Shown here: piece by piece, positions 25,059 through 31,764 of the stretch
Numbering within the stretch: position 1 is the first letter of the stretch
Layout of the letters: each line of letters begins with the position of its first letter
DNA from: Nitrospirota bacterium
GTDB lineage: Bacteria > Nitrospirota > Nitrospiria > Nitrospirales > Nitrospiraceae
NCBI GenBank assembly: GCA_026387665.1
Contig: JAPLLG010000008.1
Coordinates: forward strand, 205,790-269,789
DNA length: 64,000 nt
Reading direction: 5' to 3'
Program-made: the position numbers and the translations under genes
The notes under the pieces: model-generated
Told to the model about the DNA's origin: nothing
Database searches by the model: none
Seen by the model: only the letters and a program-made list of their open reading frames with translations

Positions 25059-25853
25059 ATGGTCATGCGAGTCGGGTATTTTCAATTCGCGCCACAGTTC
25101 GGTGAGGTCTCGCGCAATCTCGATACGATTGTGCACATGCTCGACCACGCGGATGCCGACTTGATCGTTTTGCCAGAGCTGTGCGCCTCCGGGTATCAGT
25201 TCACATCGCAGCAGGAAGTGCTCGCTCTGTCGGAGTCGGTGCCGGATGGACCGACGACGCAACGGCTGATCGATCTGGCGAAGCGTCGCAAGATGGTGAT
25301 TGTCGCCGGTCTTCCTGAGCGGGCCGGATCTGTCTGCTATAACTCCGCCGTGGTCGTCGGCCCATCCGGGTTCATCGGCTGCTATCGCAAGACCCATCTG
25401 TTTTTCGAAGAAACGCTGTTCTTTACGCCGGGCGATACGGGGTTTCAGGTCTGGGATATCGGACCGGCCAAGATCGGCGTGATGATCTGTTTTGATTGGT
25501 ATTACCCGGAAGCCGCTCGCACCTTGGCGCTCAAGGGGGCGGAGATCATCTGTCATCCCTCGAACTTGGTGCTGCCGGATTGCCCCGACTCCATGCCGGT
25601 TCGGTGCCGTGAGAATCGCGTCTTCGCGATTACGAGTAACCGCACGGGCAGCGAAGCACGAGGCGGCAAAGACCGGCTGACCTTTATCGGGAACAGCGAG
25701 GTTGTCGCTTCGAAGGGGGCGATTCTGCATCGTGCGCCGCGCGACCAGGACGAACTGTACATGGTTGAGATCGACCCTGCCGACGCGCGGAACAAAGCCC
25801 TCACGCCTTACAACGACCTCCTCCGTGATCGCCGCGAATCCCTCTACCGCTAG
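25059..25853 (+). CDS. Carbon-nitrogen hydrolase (nitrilase superfamily)
   Basis: A 264-residue cytoplasmic amidase. The Glu-Lys-Cys catalytic triad is recognisable: LPELCASGYQF (Glu, about residue 44), CYRKTHLFFEE (Lys, about 112) and GVMICFDWYYPEAAR (Cys, about 147). The substrate cannot be told; the family includes omega-amidase, carbamoylputrescine amidase and NAD-synthetase-like amidases. Two in-frame ATGs (25059, 25065) follow TTAGGAACAGG. The TAG stop is the first triplet of a truncated family A repeat. It lies directly behind a terminator, so it needs its own promoter, which I do not see. Confidence 0.88.
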   Translation: MVMRVGYFQFAPQFGEVSRNLDTIVHMLDHADADLIVLPELCASGYQFTSQQEVLALSESVPDGPTTQRLIDLAKRRKMVIVAGLPERAGSVCYNSAVVVGPSGFIGCYRKTHLFFEETLFFTPGDTGFQVWDIGPAKIGVMICFDWYYPEAARTLALKGAEIICHPSNLVLPDCPDSMPVRCRENRVFAITSNRTGSEARGGKDRLTFIGNSEVVASKGAILHRAPRDQDELYMVEIDPADARNKALTPYNDLLRDRRESLYR

Positions 25854-25881
25854 CAGGATGCTGAAACAGGCCGCTGGCTAG
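25851..25881 (+). repeat. Structured repeat family A, copy 7 (left arm only)
   Basis: TAGCAGGATGCTGAAACAGG begins at the stop codon, but the element breaks off after GCCGCTGGCTAG. A short-word tract (GCGATGAACGGTGAGCGATG) follows. Confidence 0.7.
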
Positions 25882-26013
25882 AAAGCGATGAACGGTGAGC
25901 GATGAGCTATGAACCGGGAGACGATTGTCCCTTCAGCGTTCCGCGTTCATCGTTTTGGGCTCGGTTTTCCGTGCCGCTTGCACCCCACAGGTTCGCACGG
26001 TAGGATTACAGCT

Positions 26014-26574
26014 ATGAAAGCTCCACTCGGAAAAGGCATCTTCCTCATTGCAGCGCCGTCCTTGCGCGATCCGAATTTTCGGCAGACCGTGGTGTTGCTG
26101 TGCGAGCACGGGGCTGAGGGCGCGCTGGGCGTCGTGGTCAATCGCCCGACGGCCATGTCGGTCTCGGAGGCCTTGCCGCAAGTGCCGATTCTCGAAGGCC
26201 AGCGGCACGTGCTGTTTTCCGGAGGGCCGGTGCAGACGAATCAGGTCATGATGCTTTATCGCTTGGATCAACTGCCTGAGAATTCCCATCATGTCTTCGA
26301 TGGGATTTGTCTCGGAGGGGATGCAGAACTGGTCGATCGTATTTTAACTGCCAGTGAAGGGCGCGATGCGTTCCGTGCCTATCTCGGCTATTCCGGCTGG
26401 GGGCCAGGGCAGTTGGAGTCTGAAATGAAGACCGGATCCTGGTTCACCATCCCGGCAGATTCCGATGTTGTCTTCGACAAGGATCCCACTCGTGTCTGGC
26501 CCGACATCGTGAGTGCCCTCGGTGACGACTATCGCCTGTATGCGGACATGCCGTTCGACCCCTCCCTAAATTAG
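26014..26574 (+). CDS. YqgE/AlgH family protein (UPF0301)
   Basis: A 186-residue protein with the UPF0301 signature: GKGIFLIAAPSLRDPNFRQTVVLL, GALGVVVNRP, FSGGPVQTNQV and YSGWGPGQLESE. The family is widespread and its role is unclear (one member was named for alginate regulation). The ATG at 26014 gives the typical N-terminus; upstream codons lie in repeat-derived sequence and were excluded. The TAG stop starts a family A repeat. Confidence 0.88.
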   Translation: MKAPLGKGIFLIAAPSLRDPNFRQTVVLLCEHGAEGALGVVVNRPTAMSVSEALPQVPILEGQRHVLFSGGPVQTNQVMMLYRLDQLPENSHHVFDGICLGGDAELVDRILTASEGRDAFRAYLGYSGWGPGQLESEMKTGSWFTIPADSDVVFDKDPTRVWPDIVSALGDDYRLYADMPFDPSLN

Positions 26575-26681
26575 CAGGATGCTGAAAAAGCCCGCCAGCT
26601 TCGTTCTCGGAACCCGTGAAACGTGAAACGAGGGTCAGCTCGGAGCTGCGGTTTTGCTGACGGTATTTTTGAGCATCCTGC
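26572..26681 (+). repeat. Structured repeat family A, copy 8 (altered centre)
   Basis: The outer arms GCAGGATGCT/AGCATCCTGC and AAAAAGCCCGCCAGC/GCTGACGGTATTTTT are kept. The centre is replaced by a GTGAAACGTGAAACG short-word tract. Confidence 0.75.
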
Positions 26682-26851
26682 GGGGGGCGCCGTCCAGGAG
26701 CTGTTCGCGGTGTGGATTCAGTGAATGCCCACCAGGTTTCAATAGCCTGTTAGTCTCGCGGCTATTCTTCCTCCCTCAGTTCCATTGCAGCCTGTTTGTG
26801 CCGGTGGTACCCTGCCTCCTCGTGCGGTTTGCCTCTTTGGAGCGGCGTTGT

Positions 26852-28078
26852 ATGGGGAGACGGATTGGCTGTTGTGTCGGACTAGCCCTCCTTGCCTATG
26901 CCTGTTCCGGCTGCGGCGTGCTCTATACAGCGGTGAAATCTGAATCCAAACTGGATCGGCTGGCTGTGCCGATGACGAAGGCCGAGGTGATTGACCAGAT
27001 CGGCCGTCCGGATCGTGTCTTGCGCGACGATGGCCGCCTCCTGGTCTGGGAATATTCCCTCACGGCCCGTAAACAGTGGCTCTATGAGTTGGCGCTCTGC
27101 CCTGTGTCCGTCTGGATCGGCGGCTGCATTTTCTACCCCTTCACCAACGTCGCAACAGAACATCAACGCGAATATCCCTACCACGTCGTGCTGGTGAACG
27201 ATGAGCTTTGTGCCTGGGGTGCGCCATCAGCCATTCTGCAACGGCGCCGCGCCTGTGCCTCGTCCGGCATTGCCGCGCTAGGATCCGGCGGGATGCTTGG
27301 ACGGCCTGAGCCGGTCGTCACCGGCGTCGGCCCGATCAATCGGGACACGATCGATCGCTATCGGACGATGGCCGTGCTGCCTTTCGTCGATGCGGCAGCA
27401 GCCCAAGGATCCGGCTCTCGTGTCGCCGGGATCGTGACGACCTTGCTGTTGGACTTGGACGTCAATATGGTCGAGCGAGCCAAGCTCGACGACCTGCTCA
27501 AGGAACAGGTCATTCAACTGAAACATGCCGACGATGCTGCGGTCCTGAAAGTCGGGAAGCTCGTCGGCGCGCAGGCCATTGTCGTAGGCGAAGTGCAACA
27601 ATGGGAGCGCACAGAGGGAGATCAGGTCAGCCGTGTGTCGTTGGCGCTACGGATGATCGATGTCGAGAGCGGCTTGGTGTTATTCAACGGGGACGGGCAG
27701 GGCTCGGATGCCACGGCGGATGATCCGGAGGGTTTGGCCCGCGTCATCGCGCACCGGATTCTCGCGCGGTTCGGTTCACAGACCGGGCTGCTCGGGTCCG
27801 GACGGATCGGCGTGAACTGGGAGCTGCAAGAGTTAGCCGGCGCTCGCTACTACCTCGTGAAGGAACTGCGCGGCGGCCTGCCTGCTGACAAGGCAGGTCT
27901 CAAGGTCGGGGATCGAGTCGTGGCCTGTAACGGGGTCGGCCTGGCGACAGTTCAATCAGAACGAGCGGCCAAGCGGCTCTGTCAGGTCGAAGTAGGTCAG
28001 ATCTTGAAACTCGATATCCGGCGAGGTGGTTCTCCGTTGGAACTCAGCATCATAGCCGAATCGAGACCGGGGCTCTGA
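26852..28078 (+). CDS. Envelope protein combining BamE-like, CsgG-like and PDZ segments
   Basis: About 408 residues from the ATG at 26852 (GGAG upstream). The N-terminus is a signal with Cys residues (GLALLAYACSGCG), suggesting a lipoprotein, though the lipobox is not canonical. Next comes a SmpA/BamE-like unit (MTKAEVIDQIGRPDRVLRDD), then a CsgG/curli-assembly-like region (RTMAVLPFVDAA, NMVERAKLDDLLKEQ, VGAQAIVVGEVQQWE), and a C-terminal PDZ domain (GLPADKAGLKVGDRVVACNG). This order is unusual. The WYL regulator gene starts four bases later. Role unknown; envelope sensing or assembly is a guess. Confidence 0.7.
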   Translation: MGRRIGCCVGLALLAYACSGCGVLYTAVKSESKLDRLAVPMTKAEVIDQIGRPDRVLRDDGRLLVWEYSLTARKQWLYELALCPVSVWIGGCIFYPFTNVATEHQREYPYHVVLVNDELCAWGAPSAILQRRRACASSGIAALGSGGMLGRPEPVVTGVGPINRDTIDRYRTMAVLPFVDAAAAQGSGSRVAGIVTTLLLDLDVNMVERAKLDDLLKEQVIQLKHADDAAVLKVGKLVGAQAIVVGEVQQWERTEGDQVSRVSLALRMIDVESGLVLFNGDGQGSDATADDPEGLARVIAHRILARFGSQTGLLGSGRIGVNWELQELAGARYYLVKELRGGLPADKAGLKVGDRVVACNGVGLATVQSERAAKRLCQVEVGQILKLDIRRGGSPLELSIIAESRPGL

Positions 28079-28082
28079 ACCG

Positions 28083-29105
28083 ATGGATAAGACGCGCAAC
28101 CTAAGAGGGCGGAAGCGAGGGGCCTATACGCAGGCCGATCGCCTCGTCCGTATGATGCGGACTTTGGCCAGTCGAGCTGTGACGATCAATGGGCTGGCCG
28201 GCGAATTCGGGATTACCCGACGGCAGGTGTATCGTGATCTGGCGGAGATTGAAAAAGAAGGTCACCCCATCGAACGGTCTGAGGGATCGGGCGAGAAGAT
28301 GTGGCAATTGCCTCTCGGCTACAAAGGTCTTCCGCAGATTGCCATCACTCAGTATGAACTCATGTCGCTGCATCTGGCGAAGAATCATCTGGCCTATTTG
28401 AATGGCACGCCGTTCGTCGATGACCTCGAAAGCGTGATTGCGAAAGTCGAGGCTGGGCTTCCCGCCAAGACTGCGAATCATCTGGAGCGAATCAGCCGTG
28501 TGTTTGCCCCCGTACAAGGACCGAAACGGTCCTATGCGAAGCAGAAGAAGATTTTGACCGATCTCAGGAGGGCGCTGCTCCTGCAACGCACCGTGATTCT
28601 GGACCATCAAAGGCCGGATTATGAGGAGTCGACTCCGCATTGTGTCGACCCCTATGTGTTGGTGCTTTACCAGTATGGCCTCTATGTGGTGGGCTACTCG
28701 CATCGCGCCAAGGCGCCGCGCATGTTTGCCGTTGAGCGCATCCATCGAGTCCAACTTACGGAGGATAGTTTTAATATGCCTTCTGATCCTTTGCGGGAGG
28801 CCTTGCCTCGTAACTCTTTCGGTTTGATCGACGAGCCCCCCAAGGCCGTGCGTATCCGGTTCAGTCCGAATGTGGCCTACCTGCTCAAAGAGCGTCAGTG
28901 GCATCCAACCCAATCGCTCACACAGCATAAAGACAAGTCCGTCACCGTTACCTTCGAGGCGGGTGGGCTGGACGAAATCACCTCGTGGGTCCTTTCCTGG
29001 GGCGCCGATGCCAAAGTGCTGAGTCCGCCAGAGTTAGTCCAGTCTGTTCGTGCTCATCTCACCGCAGCCAGCAAGCAATACTCGACAAATAAATTGAAGG
29101 CGTGA
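28083..29105 (+). CDS. WYL-domain transcriptional regulator
   Basis: The 340-residue protein has a winged-helix N-terminus (about residues 20-75: TINGLAGEFGITRRQVYRDL) and a WYL domain (about 150-235) with LVLYQYGLYVVGYSHRAKAP. A WCX-like C-terminal extension (AVRIRFSPNVAYLLKERQWH) follows. WYL regulators sense nucleic-acid-like ligands and often control defence genes or DNA-repair functions. It is coupled to the upstream envelope gene by a four-base gap, and a Tat-signal DnaG-like gene follows 57 bases downstream. I infer that it could regulate that gene. Confidence 0.88.
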   Translation: MDKTRNLRGRKRGAYTQADRLVRMMRTLASRAVTINGLAGEFGITRRQVYRDLAEIEKEGHPIERSEGSGEKMWQLPLGYKGLPQIAITQYELMSLHLAKNHLAYLNGTPFVDDLESVIAKVEAGLPAKTANHLERISRVFAPVQGPKRSYAKQKKILTDLRRALLLQRTVILDHQRPDYEESTPHCVDPYVLVLYQYGLYVVGYSHRAKAPRMFAVERIHRVQLTEDSFNMPSDPLREALPRNSFGLIDEPPKAVRIRFSPNVAYLLKERQWHPTQSLTQHKDKSVTVTFEAGGLDEITSWVLSWGADAKVLSPPELVQSVRAHLTAASKQYSTNKLKA

Positions 29106-29162
29106 CGTAGTCTGTCACAGGCCGGTGCTAGCTTCCTTGCATATCTACAAAGGAGGCTCGCT

Positions 29163-30449
29163 ATGCTCAATAGACGTGCATTCATTCAGACTGCGGCGGC
29201 CGTAGGACTCAGCAGCCTCGTTCCTCTGCTCTCGCAATCCAGCGTCTCAGCCAGTGATGAAAGGTTCGTTGCTCCTGGTAGGCAGGCAGGCGGAATAGTG
29301 AGCGGCAGCGCGGGGAGTCTTGTGGCCGTTGAGCAATGGGAAAATCTCCTGGACGATTTGGATTGCATCGAGCTGGCAGCTCGTTATACCTGGCTGACAA
29401 GCATCGCCGGAAAAATGGCACGCACCGGTGGAGAAGCGTTAAGCTTCTATGCCCATTGTCCCTTCTGTTCCTCAAACGACAGCCTCTATCTGAGAGAGGG
29501 TTCGTATCATTGCTGTGACTGTCAGTCGCATGGCTCAGCGATTGACTTCTTTATGAACGTAGAGAAGTGCTCCTGTTCTACGGCAATCGCCGGTCTTCAA
29601 TCATTGCTGAATGCCGGTGATCTACAGGGGCGTCGGCTTGAACAGCAGCAGCGTTGGGAAATCATGGCCGAGGCTAGACGGTTCTATCAGGAGGTGCTCT
29701 GGCACCGTGCGGAGGGAGCTAGGGCCAAGAGATGGTTGAGCGAACAGGGGATTGGAACGGGCACGGTCGAACGCTTTGGGCTTGGCTATGCTCCTCTGGA
29801 GTCGGATGAGTTGTTGCAGAATCATCTGCTCGGCCAGGGATATAGCCTTGGCGCCATGGAGGCCTCCGGAGTGATCTTCCGGAACGCCAAGGACCGGATG
29901 AAAGATTCGTGCAAGGGCATGATTATTCCAATTGGTGATCATGAGGGAAACTTATGTGGATTTTGCACGAACAGAAATATGGTCGATGCAGATCCCTCAG
30001 TCGCAGACCATTGGGTGCAAAGTACCTCTTCCTTTTCGGAACGACGCTTGAGGCGGTTGATCGTGCCTGCGCCGATGTGGCCTCAGGATTTGAATAAGTT
30101 TGAGGAGGTCGTCATCACGAGAACCGCGTGGGAAGTTGTGTTGTTGCACAGCGTAGGGATAGAGAATGCCGTCTATATTGTTGAGGACTGGCACCGGCCG
30201 AATCCCCATGCCATGAGAACGGTCTGTGCGCTTGCCAAGACTCTTATCTATCCTTGCCGCGCAGAAGGCGATACGAGCCGAGAGATTGAAGCGATCATGG
30301 AGCAAGTGGGATCCGACTATCCGCGAGCAAAACTCTTGGTCCTGCCGGAGGGAAGGTGGCTGTTGGAATTGCTACAGCGGCAAGGCCTCGAAGCCGTACG
30401 GACCGCAATGGGGTCGGCAGTTCCCTTGAGTAAGATGCTGGCTTCTTGA
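29163..30449 (+). CDS. DnaG-like CHC2/Toprim protein with a Tat signal peptide
   Basis: This 428-residue protein starts with a Tat-type signal, NRRAFIQTAAAVGLSSLVPL, ending near SVSA. It continues as a primase-like protein: a CHC2-type zinc finger (CPFCSSNDSLYLREGSYHCC, about residues 98-118, then SHGSAIDFFM), and a Toprim-N-like region (RFYQEVLWHRAEGARAKRWL, GFGLGYAP-like, KGMIIPIGDHEGNLCGFCTN). The Toprim core is degenerate: EEVVITRTAWEVVLLHSVGI lacks the EGYxD acidic residues, and the later DGD motif is not found. AAAGGAGG precedes the ATG. It is probably not an active primase. If exported it could bind nucleic acid outside the cytoplasm. Confidence 0.75.
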   Translation: MLNRRAFIQTAAAVGLSSLVPLLSQSSVSASDERFVAPGRQAGGIVSGSAGSLVAVEQWENLLDDLDCIELAARYTWLTSIAGKMARTGGEALSFYAHCPFCSSNDSLYLREGSYHCCDCQSHGSAIDFFMNVEKCSCSTAIAGLQSLLNAGDLQGRRLEQQQRWEIMAEARRFYQEVLWHRAEGARAKRWLSEQGIGTGTVERFGLGYAPLESDELLQNHLLGQGYSLGAMEASGVIFRNAKDRMKDSCKGMIIPIGDHEGNLCGFCTNRNMVDADPSVADHWVQSTSSFSERRLRRLIVPAPMWPQDLNKFEEVVITRTAWEVVLLHSVGIENAVYIVEDWHRPNPHAMRTVCALAKTLIYPCRAEGDTSREIEAIMEQVGSDYPRAKLLVLPEGRWLLELLQRQGLEAVRTAMGSAVPLSKMLAS

Positions 30450-30725
30450 TCGGTGAAACGAGGGTAGCGTGCCAAAATGGAATGGGTCTTGAGTCTGATT
30501 CCTCAGCTCGTCAGTGCAGCGGATGATCTCAGCCAAGCGACCATGGACAGGCCGCTCACAGCGGTCATACAGGAGCACATTGTCTGTAGGAAAACTTCGG
30601 ACATCACGAAGATGAGTTTCTGGAGGCGATGCGGATCGAAAATCCGGCACGACGAAGCCATGCGCTGGAATCTCTGAGAGTGCAAGTGTTGGATAGGTGT
30701 GGCGTGCGATTCTAGGAGGAGGAGT
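30450..30725. other. Gap without a convincing gene
   Basis: A 66-codon frame starting at 30477 lacks a ribosome site and family resemblance. A GAAACGAGGG short-word fragment occurs at 30455. I see no RNA structure. Confidence 0.4.
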
Positions 30726-30986
30726 ATGGCAACCAAATGCAAGTTTTGTAACTCTACGTCGTTCGGTTCCGGCTGTTCCACGAGCCCTCATAAACGACAC
30801 GAGCACAGTGGAATGGATGAAAAACATTGCGTGTTTTGCAACTTAACGTCCTATGGCCGAGGCTGCGCCAACGGCCTCTCGAATGTTCACCGTCATGGCA
30901 GCGGTACGAACAAGTGCGTATACTGCGGCTTGACCGCCATGGGCAGTGGGTGCCCCAATAGTCCGCATAAGAATCATGAACGATGA
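30726..30986 (+). CDS. Mini-protein with three tandem zinc-finger-like repeats
   Basis: An 86-residue protein consisting of three units of about 27 residues: CKFCNSTSFGSGCSTSPHKR, CVFCNLTSYGRGCANGLSNV and CVYCGLTAMGSGCPNSPHKN, each followed by one or two His. The consensus C-x2-C-x8-C-x4-7-H-x2-H would bind one zinc per unit. The AGGAGGAGG ribosome site is very strong. No family is recognised with certainty. It lies between the DnaG-like gene and a UDG-like gene; nucleic-acid or protein binding is plausible. Confidence 0.75.
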   Translation: MATKCKFCNSTSFGSGCSTSPHKRHEHSGMDEKHCVFCNLTSYGRGCANGLSNVHRHGSGTNKCVYCGLTAMGSGCPNSPHKNHER

Positions 30987-31022
30987 GTATATTTGAAGAA
31001 ACGGATAAGCTGATCAAGAAAT

Positions 31023-31754
31023 ATGGATAACATACAGCTAAAGGCTCTCTATACGGAGTTCTTTGAGGAAATCGCTTTTGACTCGGAGATAGCAGGAAAA
31101 TGTTCGCTGCCACTATTGTTGCACGTAGGGCCTACATGGAAGGAGAGCAAGCACAGGTTGCTAATTGTCGGACAGGAAACCCGTGGTTGGGATTTTCATC
31201 AAGGAGACTATTACGATTGGCCGTATCCACCGATAAAGCACCTCTCAGAATTCGTCAACTTAGCTAATCGCATCGGTGTTCTGATGAAGGGATACAGAGA
31301 CTTCGAATTCGCAAAACATCAAGTGCCAGAGCATAGAAGCCCTTTCTGGCGAGCGTTTAGACATCTGGGTGCGTCACCTGATGTCTCAGTCCTTTGGACC
31401 AATCTGTTTCGCGTCTCTTTCAAAGGGGGATCAGTTATTCAGAATACATCTCCTGGAGAACTGAACCATATACTCAGTACACAGAAAGGTCTCTTAGAAA
31501 AAGAGGTTCGTTTGCTTCAGCCTACAGCCGTGGTATTTTTCACCGGACCATACTATGACTGTGCACTTCGAAATGAGTTCGCCGACGTCAGTTTTCATCC
31601 GGTGCAAGGTCACGAAGAGCGGCAGTTTGCTCAACTGCGAGCCAACAGCCTGCCGACTCAATCGTATCGCACGTATCACCCGAATTATCTTGCTCGAAGT
31701 CGAGAGCGTTGGACATGGCTCAATCAATTCGCTCAACTAATAATCCCTAGTTGA
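31023..31754 (+). CDS. Uracil-DNA-glycosylase-superfamily-like protein
   Basis: The 243-residue protein shows an order of motifs seen in the UDG superfamily: LLIVGQETRGWDF (compare the GQDPYH motif), a central LWTNLFRVS strand, LLQPTAVVFFTGPYYD and a late HPNYLARSRE (compare HPSPLS). The match is weak and the catalytic residues cannot be assigned. The gene is A+T-rich relative to the rest of the window and has no clear ribosome site, which suggests transfer. It directly precedes the convergent uvrA gene, only 10 bases apart. Confidence 0.5.
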   Translation: MDNIQLKALYTEFFEEIAFDSEIAGKCSLPLLLHVGPTWKESKHRLLIVGQETRGWDFHQGDYYDWPYPPIKHLSEFVNLANRIGVLMKGYRDFEFAKHQVPEHRSPFWRAFRHLGASPDVSVLWTNLFRVSFKGGSVIQNTSPGELNHILSTQKGLLEKEVRLLQPTAVVFFTGPYYDCALRNEFADVSFHPVQGHEERQFAQLRANSLPTQSYRTYHPNYLARSRERWTWLNQFAQLIIPS

Positions 31755-31764
31755 GAGCGGCGTG

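Noticed and set aside
30477..30677. 66-codon frame starting MEWVLSLIPQLVSAADDL
   Set aside because: No ribosome site, no family resemblance, and the sequence composition gives no support.
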